This document shows, piece by piece, positions 1 through 6,109 of a stretch of 6,308 nucleotides of DNA. This DNA is from Myxococcales bacterium (GTDB taxonomy: Bacteria > Myxococcota > Polyangia > Fen-1088). The translations under genes and the position numbers were made by a program. The stretch is from assembly GCA_003155465.1 (NCBI GenBank), contig PMCR01000108.1, positions 3,500 through 9,807 on the forward strand, in the 5' to 3' direction. Position 1 is the first letter of the stretch, and the number at the start of each line of letters is the position of its first letter. The notes under the pieces are model-generated. The model worked only from the letters and a program-made list of their open reading frames with translations, searched no databases and was not told where the DNA came from.

Positions 1-1517
1 ATGGGCGGCAGGCGGCCGCGCACCAGTTCCAGTTTCCCCGCAGCCCCTTCCGGATGGGCAAAGCCGCAAGACTTCAGATCAGCCAGCAGCTCGGGCTGGG
101 GCAGGGCCGGATCGAGCAGACGCAGCACGATGGCCGAGGGTCCCTGTTCCGGCTCGCCCAGGGTATCGGCCACCGCGCTGACCGCCTGGCGATGCTGGGC
201 AACCAGAGCGTCCAGTTCGGCGTGATCCGCCAGACCCAGCCGTCGCGCCAGCCGGTCTCGACCGCTGGGCTCAGCCGGCAGATCGTGCGTCTGCGCGCCT
301 TGCTCAAGCTGGATGCGGTGCTCGACAGCGCGCCAGAGGTGATAGGCGTCGGAAAGCGTGCGCACTTCTTGTGCGGTCAGCAAACCCGCCAGCCCCAGCT
401 TGTGCAGCGCGGGCAGGGTCGCACGCTCGCGCAGATCAGGCCGCTTGCCGGCGTAGAGCAGTTGCAGCGCCTGTGCCACCAGCTCCACGTCGCGAATTCC
501 ACCTTGGCCCAGTTTCACGTTCCAGCCCGGATGCCGGGTGCTGTCCACGAACTGCTGGCGCAGCGAGCGGACTTCGTCCAGCGTGCGTGGCCCCGACGAG
601 CGCGGAAACACGAAGGGCTCGACGGTCTTGAGAAAACGCGCGCCCAGGGACCGGTCGCCCGCGGCCGGTCGGGCACGCAGCAGGGCCTGACGTTCCCAGG
701 TGCGGCCAAAGGTCTCGTAGTAGCTCTCGGCCGCAGCCAGCGAATTGCAGATGGCCCCGCTGCCGCCTTCCGGGCGCAGGCGCAGGTCAACGCGAAACAC
801 GAATCCGTCGCCTGTGATCTCGGCGACCGCGCGCGTGACCATCTGTGATAGCCGGGAATAGTACTCGTGCAGGCTGAGCGAACCCGCGTGTCCCTCGTCG
901 GACGAGTAGATGTAGATGACATCGACATCCGAGGAGAAGTTCAGTTCGTCGCCGCCCAGCTTGCCCATCGCCATCACCACGAAGCCCGGGCTTGCATCGG
1001 CACACACCGGGACGCCATACCACGACTGCAACTGGGATTCGCAGAAAGCCACCGCCGCCTCCAGACACGCATCCGCCAGGGCCGAGAGATCGCGTGCCAC
1101 TTCCAGACTCGTGCCGGGCCGCAACTCGCGGGCGCCCAGACGCAGCATCTCGACCTGTCGATACCGGCGCAGGCGGCGCTGCAAATCGGCCAAGTCGGCA
1201 CAGCCGGCCACGGCCGCCTGGACCTCGGCCATGGTCTGCGGGCGCGGCTTGGGCCGGTCGAAGCAGGGATCGGCCAGCAGCGCAGCCAAACGAGTAGCGT
1301 CGGCAAGCAGCAGATCGGTGAGGAAGCTGCCGCTTGACACCAACGCCGCCAGCAGGCCCAGGCCCGCCTCGTCCCCAGGAAGCGAGATTCCGGCCTCGAG
1401 CAGACGTTCCAGGCGCGGCCGTGCACCCTCCGGGTCTGGACCGGCGACCAGCAGGCGATCGAGAATGGGCGAAGCGCGCTTGACGGCGGGGATTAGAGTG
1501 GCTCCAAACGCGCGCAC
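1..1517 (-). CDS. glnE: GlnE, glutamine synthetase adenylyltransferase/adenylyl-removing enzyme (N-terminal part; continues beyond base 1)
   Basis: GlnE attaches AMP to, and removes it from, glutamine synthetase in the cytoplasm, so nitrogen status sets the activity of that enzyme. About 505 residues are visible. The family is usually about 900-1000 residues, so the C-terminal adenylylating half lies outside the window. Counting from the proposed GTG, the nucleotidyltransferase motif GKLGGDELNFSSDVDV is at residues 185-200, with the metal-binding Asp pair at D197 and D199. DLRLRPEG is at 244-251, and the family signature KLGQGGIRDVE ends near residue 345. These match the N-terminal (deadenylylating) domain. 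The start is uncertain. The open frame continues upstream inside the PP2C gene, and there is no nearby ATG and no clear ribosome binding site. GTG at 1517 is the closest start giving a normal N-terminus; it overlaps the phosphatase stop by about 25 bp and implies translational coupling. It is the last visible gene of the leftward operon. Identity is very secure; the start is not. Confidence 0.94.
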   Translation of the reverse strand, partial: MRAFGATLIPAVKRASPILDRLLVAGPDPEGARPRLERLLEAGISLPGDEAGLGLLAALVSSGSFLTDLLLADATRLAALLADPCFDRPKPRPQTMAEVQAAVAGCADLADLQRRLRRYRQVEMLRLGARELRPGTSLEVARDLSALADACLEAAVAFCESQLQSWYGVPVCADASPGFVVMAMGKLGGDELNFSSDVDVIYIYSSDEGHAGSLSLHEYYSRLSQMVTRAVAEITGDGFVFRVDLRLRPEGGSGAICNSLAAAESYYETFGRTWERQALLRARPAAGDRSLGARFLKTVEPFVFPRSSGPRTLDEVRSLRQQFVDSTRHPGWNVKLGQGGIRDVELVAQALQLLYAGKRPDLRERATLPALHKLGLAGLLTAQEVRTLSDAYHLWRAVEHRIQLEQGAQTHDLPAEPSGRDRLARRLGLADHAELDALVAQHRQAVSAVADTLGEPEQGPSAIVLRLLDPALPQPELLADLKSCGFAHPEGAAGKLELVRGRLPP

Positions 1518-2284
1518 ACGACCGTGATGTTGTCGAGTCCGCCGTGGGCGTTGGCGGCAGCCACCAGCCGTTCGCACAGCTTGTCGAGATCGGCCTCGCT
1601 CGCCGCAAGCTCGGCAAGTTCCTCGTCTGGCACCATCCCTGACAGACCGTCGGTGCACAGGAGATAGAGGTCGCCCAGGCGTGGCTGATCCACGATGACG
1701 TCCACCTCGACCGAGGGCTTCATGCCGAGCGCGCGCACGATGACATTCTTGTGCGGAAAGGACGCCTTGTCGCCCGCCGACACGCGCTTCATCTTGACGT
1801 AGTCGTTGAGCAAGGAGTGGTCCTCGGTCATCTGATCAAGCCGGCCGTCGCGCAGGCGGTACAGGCGGCTGTCGCCCACATGGCCGGCCATGAGTGCGCC
1901 GTCGGAAAACAGGACAGAGACCACCGTGGTTCCCATGCCCCGGCAGTCGCCGTTGCGTTCGGCTTCGTCGTAGATTTTGAGATTGGCCAGCTTGATGGCA
2001 CTGACCAGCCGGTTGATCTGGAACCGATTGCCTCGGTCCACCTTGTAGGGCCAGGTCAGCTCCTGCTCGTTCTCGGTGCGCTGGAAGTGGCTGACAACGG
2101 TTTCCACCGCCAGGCGGCTGGCCACCTCGCCCGAGGCATGGCCCCCCATGCCGTCGGCGACGATGGCCAGGCGCTCGCGGGTGGGAAGGTAGAACGCGTC
2201 CTCGTTGTGGTCCCGCGTGCTCCCCACGTTGGTTTCGCCCGAGAAACGAACGCGCATGCCGTCGAGCGGAAAGGAGGTACTCAT
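1493..2284 (-). CDS. PP2C-family (PPM) serine/threonine protein phosphatase
   Basis: This is a soluble metal-dependent phosphatase of 263 residues, the normal size for a stand-alone bacterial PP2C domain. It removes phosphate from Ser/Thr on proteins. All the usual motifs are present in order: RDHNED at 24-29, ADGMGGH at 43-49, GMGTT at 116-120, GDSRLYRL at 137-144, EDHSLL at 154-159, TDGLSGMV at 211-218 and GGLDNIT at 248-254. The metal-binding acidic residues of the family (D29, D44, D212, D251) are retained, so it should be active. There is no signal peptide, membrane segment or extra regulatory domain. The ATG at 2284 follows the lipid kinase stop by 36 bp. No Shine-Dalgarno sequence is visible; a second ATG at residue 10 is possible but has none either. 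Such phosphatases often counter a Hanks-type kinase encoded next door, but no kinase of that type is in this window, so the substrate cannot be named. Confidence 0.95.
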   Translation of the reverse strand: MSTSFPLDGMRVRFSGETNVGSTRDHNEDAFYLPTRERLAIVADGMGGHASGEVASRLAVETVVSHFQRTENEQELTWPYKVDRGNRFQINRLVSAIKLANLKIYDEAERNGDCRGMGTTVVSVLFSDGALMAGHVGDSRLYRLRDGRLDQMTEDHSLLNDYVKMKRVSAGDKASFPHKNVIVRALGMKPSVEVDVIVDQPRLGDLYLLCTDGLSGMVPDEELAELAASEADLDKLCERLVAAANAHGGLDNITVVCARLEPL

Positions 2285-2320
2285 GAGAAGGTGAATGGTA
2301 TCGCCGGGTCGGGCCGCATT

Positions 2321-3259
2321 TCAACCGCTTCGCGGCCTGACGAACGAAAGAGCGGGTCCCAGCTCCACCGACAGGTTGCCACGCGCTTGGTAGAGATCGC
2401 CGTCGACCGTGTACAGGGTTTCGGGTTTGTCTGGCTCGATGACCAGGCGCGTGGCCACGGCGCTCCAGGCGCGGCGGGGCGACATGCCGCGGCCTTGGCG
2501 CACCGCCCGCAAGTCCCAGGTCAGGCCCAGCGGGGATGAATGAATCGCCAGGACACTGAAGCGACCGGGATGGTCGTCGGCACGGTGGTTGAGCTTGAAC
2601 CCGAGGCCGACTTCGCGGACCGTGGCGGCGCCCAGACCGAGCAGCGCTGTCCAGGGAAGGATCTCCCCGTCGACGAAGACCCGGCCGTGGAAGCGGCGGA
2701 AGATGCGCTTGGCATAGCGCCCGGTGGTGGCCTCAGACAGGATGGATCGCACCAGGATCCAGATCGCACGCCTGGCCCCGTAGTCACCTTCGGCGTAGTA
2801 CTCCTGCAGGAAGTTGGTGATGAGTCCGATCCCGAAAACGAAGCCGTACTCACCCTGAATCTTCATGCACCGGCGCGCTACGACATCGGGCGGACGGGCT
2901 GCCTTCTCCTCGGCGACCAGCTGCGCCAGCAGCGCCTCGGGCTGCGCCCGGATGTCGAGCGAGGACGCCACCACGTTCATGGTTCCGCCGGGCAACAGGG
3001 CCAGCGGCGGCAAGGGACGCTCGCCGTAGGCACGCACCAGCGCCGTGATCGTCCAATGCAGGGTGCCGTCGCCGCCGTGCACGCCGATGATCGAAGGCTG
3101 GGCTTGCGCCACCTTTTGCGCCTCCGACGCCAGGGCGTCGGAACTTGCCGGAGAAAGAACGTGCCCCGTCTCACCTAGAATCTCGGTGAAGCGTAGCGCA
3201 CGGCCCGGATCTCGGCGATTGGCCCGCGATGCCGGATTGACGAAGACCACGATGGGCAC
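2321..3259 (-). CDS. Diacylglycerol kinase-like lipid kinase (DAGK catalytic family, YegS/DgkB-like fold)
   Basis: The 312-residue protein has the DAGK catalytic fold: an N-terminal strand ending in VNPASR (7-12), the nucleotide-binding GGDGT at 62-66, and PGGTMN at 90-95. The C-terminal lobe ends in a TVDGD motif followed by a strand-rich tail. The family phosphorylates lipids such as diacylglycerol, sphingosine-like bases or phosphatidylglycerol with ATP at the inner membrane face. The exact lipid cannot be read from the sequence. The GGTMN form of the second loop, instead of the commoner GTxND, places it in a subgroup often annotated only as 'diacylglycerol kinase family protein'. Length is typical (about 290-320). 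The start is GTG at 3259. An in-frame TAG lies five codons upstream and the fold begins immediately after the start, so it is well constrained, though no Shine-Dalgarno sequence precedes it. It is the first gene of the leftward operon with the phosphatase and glnE. Confidence 0.92.
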   Translation of the reverse strand: MPIVVFVNPASRANRRDPGRALRFTEILGETGHVLSPASSDALASEAQKVAQAQPSIIGVHGGDGTLHWTITALVRAYGERPLPPLALLPGGTMNVVASSLDIRAQPEALLAQLVAEEKAARPPDVVARRCMKIQGEYGFVFGIGLITNFLQEYYAEGDYGARRAIWILVRSILSEATTGRYAKRIFRRFHGRVFVDGEILPWTALLGLGAATVREVGLGFKLNHRADDHPGRFSVLAIHSSPLGLTWDLRAVRQGRGMSPRRAWSAVATRLVIEPDKPETLYTVDGDLYQARGNLSVELGPALSFVRPRSG

Positions 3260-3261
3260 GC

Positions 3262-3297
3262 AGGCAAAACTCTACACCCAATACAGCCAACCGTCAG
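3262..3297 (-). promoter_or_regulatory. Candidate promoter of the lipid kinase-phosphatase-glnE operon, possibly giving a near-leaderless mRNA
   Basis: Reading on the minus strand, a -35-like CTGACG (3297 to 3292) is followed by a 17-bp spacer and a -10-like TAGAGT (3274 to 3269). Each box matches four of six bases of the sigma-70 consensus. Transcription would start near 3262, only a few bases before the GTG at 3259. That fits the absence of a ribosome binding site. The match is modest and is an inference from sequence alone. Confidence 0.35.
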
Positions 3298-3315
3298 GAG
3301 TGGTGGTACTGTGTC
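3289..3315 (-). promoter_or_regulatory. Two-part element GACACAGT-N11-TGACGGTT, minus-strand copy
   Basis: On the minus strand GACACAGT (3315 to 3308) is followed after 11 bases by TGACGGTT (3296 to 3289). The same two words in the same order occur on the plus strand at 3372-3392. The element ends 29 bases before the lipid kinase GTG start. It overlaps the proposed -35 region, so it could be a regulator binding site or part of the promoter itself. The function is inferred. Confidence 0.45.
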
Positions 3316-3371
3316 GTAGTCTGCAGCCCGGGCCGCTGGCGGGCCCACGCGGGATTCCAATGAACTTCGTT

Positions 3372-3392
3372 GACACAGTGGGTATGACGGTT
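3372..3392 (+). promoter_or_regulatory. Two-part element GACACAGT-N5-TGACGGTT, plus-strand copy
   Basis: GACACAGT (3372-3379) is followed after 5 bases by TGACGGTT (3385-3392). This is the inverted partner of the element at 3289-3315, and it ends 29 bases before the ATG at 3422, the same distance as on the other side. A TTGACA hexamer (3370-3375) overlaps its left end, but no good -10 box follows at 16-18 bp, so a standard sigma-70 promoter is not clear here. Confidence 0.45.
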
Positions 3393-3409
3393 CCACCCTT
3401 CGCAGCCTC

Positions 3410-3416
3410 GGGGAAG
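3410..3416 (+). promoter_or_regulatory. Ribosome binding site deciding the start of the J-domain protein gene
   Basis: GGGGAAG lies 5 bases before the ATG at 3422 and only 2 bases before the overlapping GTG at 3419. The spacing favours the ATG as the start of the DUF4388-like/J-domain/TPR gene. Confidence 0.6.
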
Positions 3417-3421
3417 CGGTG

Positions 3422-5257
3422 ATGTCCTCGACGCACGAGAAACGCGCCTCTGCGTCCGGATCTTTGAAGGAGCGACCGGTTGCGCGCCTCTTGCAGCAAC
3501 TGTTTCGCAAACAGCTCACCGGCCGCCTGTGCATTACCGACAGTACGGGCGATGAGAGCGATATCTATCTGCGCGCCGGCATGCCGGTGCATGTGCATCG
3601 CCCGGTGGACATAGACCGTCTCGATCGCGTCCTGCTTGAAGATGGGGTTGTGTCAGAGGACGCGATGGCGCTGACCGTACCGATGGTCGCCCGCGGAATG
3701 CGCCTGGGCGAGGCGCTGGAACGGATGGGCGCCATCAGCAAGGAGAAGCTCGCCGACGTGCTCAAGGAACAGATGCGGCGCAAGCTCACGCGTCTGTTCT
3801 GCGTGGCCGAGGGCTCGTATTCCATCTACATGGAGCCGCACAGTTTCGGCGAGGGCGAAGACCTGGCCGCCATGCGGGTCGATCCGCGGACCCTGTTCTA
3901 CCCGGCGATCCGTGCGGCCTACGACTTGCCGCGCGTGACACGCGAGTTGTCGCGACTTTGGGGTCAGGAGTTCCGGCTGGCGCCCGTGTCGCCGTCTTTC
4001 GTAGCTGCCATGGGGATCCCGGCAGACGATCACGTGGTGATGGCCCTGCGCGCGAGCTGGCTGAATCTGGAGAAGATCGATTCGGTGACCGCGCGGCCGT
4101 TGGAGGTGCGAACCCTCCTGCTTTCTCTCTACTACGCCGATCTGCTTGAGCGGCAGAACCTGGTCGAGCGTCCAGTACAGGGCGATCCGGCACCAGCCGC
4201 CACGCTCCGCTACACGTCCTCGGATAGTCTGATTTCGACTCCTGGCGGTTCGGCCATTTCTGAGGCGCCGACGACTGCGACAAGTGCCCCGCCATTGGTC
4301 GCACCCACGATTTCTCCCGTGCCGATGCCCGCGGCCACAGCGCCTGTCCCGCCCGCAGGCCCAGCTCGGCCGTCCCCGTCGCCAGAGTCGGCACCGCGTG
4401 CCTTCGCCGCTCCGGCGCGATTGACTCCGTCGCCAGAGTCGGCACCACGGGTCGCGGGCGCGCGTGTCCAGGGGTCTTCGATCCACGCCGTGCATGCGCC
4501 CGACGTTGCGCTGCGAAGCGCGCTGCTACAACTCGCACAGAAACTCGACAAGCTGTCGCACTTCGAACTGCTGGGCGTGCCCGATGCAGCCACAGCCAGC
4601 GAAGTGAGTTCAGCTTTTGTTCGCGCGGCCCGACGCTACCACCCGGATCGGCTGGCCGGCGTTGGCCTGTCCGAGCTGGTGCCCCAGGCCGAGCGCATCC
4701 TGGCCCGCATGAGCGAGGCCGCCATGATCCTAGGCGATCCGGTACGCCGGGCCGAGTACCTGGCCGCACGGGCCGGCAAGAAACCGGTGGGCAATACCGT
4801 GCCGACCGTGATTGAGGCTGAGACGACCTTCCTCAAAGGTGAGGTCTTTCTCAAGCGACGCGACTACGACAAAGCCATCGAATGCTTTGCCGCCGCAAGC
4901 AAGGCCAACCCGAGTGAGCCCCAGTTCCGGGCCTACTGGGCCTGGGCGCGCTTCGACAATCCGCACGGACGCAAGGAGGTCGTCGTGCGTGAATCGCAAC
5001 GGATCATTGCGGACGCAGTCGCGGCACAACCACGGTTCGCTCGCGGCCACTATTGGCTTGGACAAATCTGGAAATTCCTCAACGAGCCGGATCGGGCCGA
5101 ACACGCCTTCCGCGAAGCGGCCAATCAGGACAAGGACTTCCTCGATGCGACTCGCGAGATGCGGCTGCTGGAGATGCGGCGAACCCGGGCGGGCACGAAC
5201 CGCAACGATTCCGATCCCCCGCGGGGCGGAATCATGAGTCGACTGTTCAAGAAGTAG
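3422..5257 (+). CDS. DUF4388 (PATAN-like) - J-domain - TPR protein
   Basis: This 611-residue cytoplasmic-type protein has three parts. Residues about 13-250 resemble the DUF4388/PATAN region of myxobacterial and other deltaproteobacterial regulators: a short strand-rich start with an 'IYLRAGMPVHV' strand, then an 'LGEALERMGAISKEKL' helix segment. Residues about 254-365 are a Pro/Ala/Ser-rich, probably disordered linker with a repeated PSPESAP segment. Residues about 380-445 form a J-domain with an intact HPD tripeptide (407-409), the residues by which J-proteins stimulate DnaK ATPase. It lacks the Gly/Phe and zinc-finger regions of DnaJ, so it is a class C J-protein. Two TPR-like helical pairs follow at about 467-500 and 539-572, then a basic tail. 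There is no signal peptide or membrane segment. A plausible role is to bring DnaK to a partner bound by the TPRs or the N-terminal domain; the partner is unknown. GTG at 3419 is an alternative start. The gene is divergent from the lipid kinase operon and convergent with yhbY. Confidence 0.92.
   Translation: MSSTHEKRASASGSLKERPVARLLQQLFRKQLTGRLCITDSTGDESDIYLRAGMPVHVHRPVDIDRLDRVLLEDGVVSEDAMALTVPMVARGMRLGEALERMGAISKEKLADVLKEQMRRKLTRLFCVAEGSYSIYMEPHSFGEGEDLAAMRVDPRTLFYPAIRAAYDLPRVTRELSRLWGQEFRLAPVSPSFVAAMGIPADDHVVMALRASWLNLEKIDSVTARPLEVRTLLLSLYYADLLERQNLVERPVQGDPAPAATLRYTSSDSLISTPGGSAISEAPTTATSAPPLVAPTISPVPMPAATAPVPPAGPARPSPSPESAPRAFAAPARLTPSPESAPRVAGARVQGSSIHAVHAPDVALRSALLQLAQKLDKLSHFELLGVPDAATASEVSSAFVRAARRYHPDRLAGVGLSELVPQAERILARMSEAAMILGDPVRRAEYLAARAGKKPVGNTVPTVIEAETTFLKGEVFLKRRDYDKAIECFAAASKANPSEPQFRAYWAWARFDNPHGRKEVVVRESQRIIADAVAAQPRFARGHYWLGQIWKFLNEPDRAEHAFREAANQDKDFLDATREMRLLEMRRTRAGTNRNDSDPPRGGIMSRLFKK
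4376..4446 (+). repeat. Direct repeat pair inside the linker of the J-domain protein
   Basis: A 20-base sequence at 4376-4395 recurs without change at 4427-4446, a period of 51 bases or 17 codons. Both copies encode PSPESAP (residues 319-325 and 336-342). Identity extends to synonymous positions, which suggests a recent in-frame duplication within the low-complexity linker. It stays in frame and probably only alters linker length. Confidence 0.75.
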
Positions 5258-5262
5258 GTGGG

Positions 5263-5294
5263 GAGAGCGACTAGCGAAGCGCCGCCTCGCTCTC
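5263..5294. terminator. Inverted repeat between convergent genes, candidate two-way terminator
   Basis: GAGAGCGA (5263-5270) pairs with TCGCTCTC (5287-5294) around a 16-base loop. It starts in the 13-bp gap between the stop codons of the J-domain protein gene and yhbY and extends into the last yhbY codons. The position suits a shared terminator, but neither strand has a T-run after the stem, so classic intrinsic termination is doubtful. Confidence 0.3.
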
Positions 5295-5573
5295 GAAACG
5301 CGGCTGTTTGGGGTGGCGCTTGTAAAGCAGAATCGTGCGCCCCAGGATCTGTACGACGTTGACGCCCGGGCCTTCGCCCAGGCGCTCCGCCACCTCGAAG
5401 CGCGTTTCCGGACATTCCCGGGCCAGCTTCACCTTGACAAGCTCGTGGTCGAGCAGCGCCCGCGCGACCTGCGCGATGACCGCCTGGTTGGTTCCGCTCT
5501 TTCCAACTTGGACGACGGCCTGCAGGGCATGGCCCGACGCGCGCAACAGGCGGCGCAGGGGTGTGGACGGCAT
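5271..5573 (-). CDS. yhbY: YhbY/CRS1-YhbY (CRM) domain RNA-binding protein
   Basis: The product is a 100-residue single CRM-domain protein, the usual size for YhbY (about 97-105). In E. coli, YhbY associates with pre-50S ribosomal particles, so a role in ribosome assembly by binding rRNA is expected. Counting from the chosen ATG, the RNA-contacting GxxG loop is GKSG at 24-27 within 'VVQVGKSGTNQAV'. It is followed by the typical DHELVKVKL strand (42-50) and the C-terminal VVQILGRTILLYK strand (73-85). The start is uncertain. The frame is open to GTG at 5705, with ATGs at 5672, 5609 and 5573, and none has a clear ribosome binding site. ATG 5573 gives the best fit to the family N-terminus ('PLRRLLRASGHAL' aligning with the usual KQRRxLRxxAHxL); 5609 would add 12 residues. 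The gene ends 13 bp from the convergent J-domain protein gene. Confidence 0.93.
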   Translation of the reverse strand: MPSTPLRRLLRASGHALQAVVQVGKSGTNQAVIAQVARALLDHELVKVKLARECPETRFEVAERLGEGPGVNVVQILGRTILLYKRHPKQPRFESEAALR

Positions 5574-5806
5574 GAGCGATTGCTTGCGTGGACTGGTCGG
5601 GGCGGGCATGGCCGCAAGTTGCCACACCGGATGGCGCAGGTCACGCCCGAGTGCAAGGTCTGCGCGGCCCATCAGCGAAGGGTGAACACGGTCTTCTTGT
5701 ACCACCGGTCGAACCGGATGGGCTCTCTACCGGAAGTCACGCAGGGCTTGTTGCAGGGCGGCTGGCAGATCCCGGCCCGTGCGATCTCAGCCTGGCCGCG
5801 CCTGCC
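5574..5806. other. Region between yhbY and the sigma factor remnant; no gene recognised
   Basis: This 233-bp stretch is open in the yhbY frame up to 5705 and in the sigma frame from 5588, but neither extension resembles its family. It should hold the divergent promoters of the two genes. I see no convincing -35/-10 pair. A small inverted repeat, CCGGT-CGA-ACCGG, lies at 5705-5717, and a further ACCGG occurs shortly after it. Confidence 0.4.
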
Positions 5807-6109
5807 GTGACGCGAACCGAGGCGGCGGGCAAATCCCCGGGCTCGGCGCGGCTTTCATTCGAGTCGGTGTACCGCGCCCACGCCAAGACCGTCGCCCGCT
5901 GGGCCATGCGGCTTCTCGGCCCAAGCGGCTACTTTGAGGATGTGGTCCAGGACGTGTTCCTGGTGGTGAGGCGTCGGCTGCCTTGGTTCCGCGGCGAGGC
6001 CGAGATCACGACCTGGTAGTACGAAATCACGGTGCGCGTGGTACACCCGACCGCTGGTCGGCGTGGCGCTCGTGGTCTCGGCGGCTTCTTCGTCAATCAG
6101 CTCAGTTGA
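5807..6109 (+). pseudogene. ECF-type sigma-70 factor remnant: region 2 interrupted by TAG, region 4 missing
   Basis: From a GTG at 5807, 70 codons run to TAG at 6017-6019. Residues 18-70 match sigma region 2: FESVYRAHAKTVARWAMRLL, then EDVVQDVFLVVRRRLPWF and EITTW. In relatives EITTW is followed by an aliphatic residue and Y-x-I-x-V-R-V-x. Here the codon after TGG is TAG, and the next codons read YEITVRVV, so region 2 resumes in the same frame directly after the stop. One codon was evidently lost to nonsense mutation. The frame then reads on to TGA at 6107-6109 without recognisable homology. ECF factors are usually about 160-200 residues with a region 4 that binds the -35 element; none is visible on the plus strand before the window ends. 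The start has no ribosome binding site and is tentative. A 70-residue product would lack half of region 2 and all of region 4, so it is most likely not a working sigma factor. Confidence 0.75.

Noticed and set aside
54..848. Plus-strand open frame of 264 codons opposite glnE
   Set aside because: The minus strand here carries clear GlnE motifs throughout. The plus-strand translation has no recognisable family and is the kind of long antisense frame expected in GC-rich coding DNA.
787..1617. Minus-strand open frame of 276 codons overlapping the glnE start and the phosphatase end
   Set aside because: Its translation is Arg/Gly/Pro-rich with no domain, and the GlnE and PP2C frames on the same strand explain the region.
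1751..2539. Plus-strand open frame of 262 codons opposite the phosphatase and lipid kinase
   Set aside because: It crosses the boundary of two well-supported minus-strand genes and has no recognisable motif.
3330..3346. GC-rich hairpin GGGCC/GGCCC in the divergent region
   Set aside because: The stem is only five pairs and such matches are common at this GC content. No T-run or known regulatory fold accompanies it.
3370..3398. TTGACA at 3370-3375 as a strong -35 box for the J-domain protein gene
   Set aside because: At 16-18 bp spacing the sequence is C-rich (CCACCC) with no -10 resemblance, so a sigma-70 promoter was not called.
3786..4769. Minus-strand open frame of 327 codons opposite the J-domain protein
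   Set aside because: The plus-strand protein has intact domains here; the antisense product is Arg/Pro/Ser-rich without family resemblance.
5705..5717. CCGGT-CGA-ACCGG inverted repeat upstream of yhbY as an operator
   Set aside because: It has five-base arms with no second matching copy, too short to support as a regulatory site.
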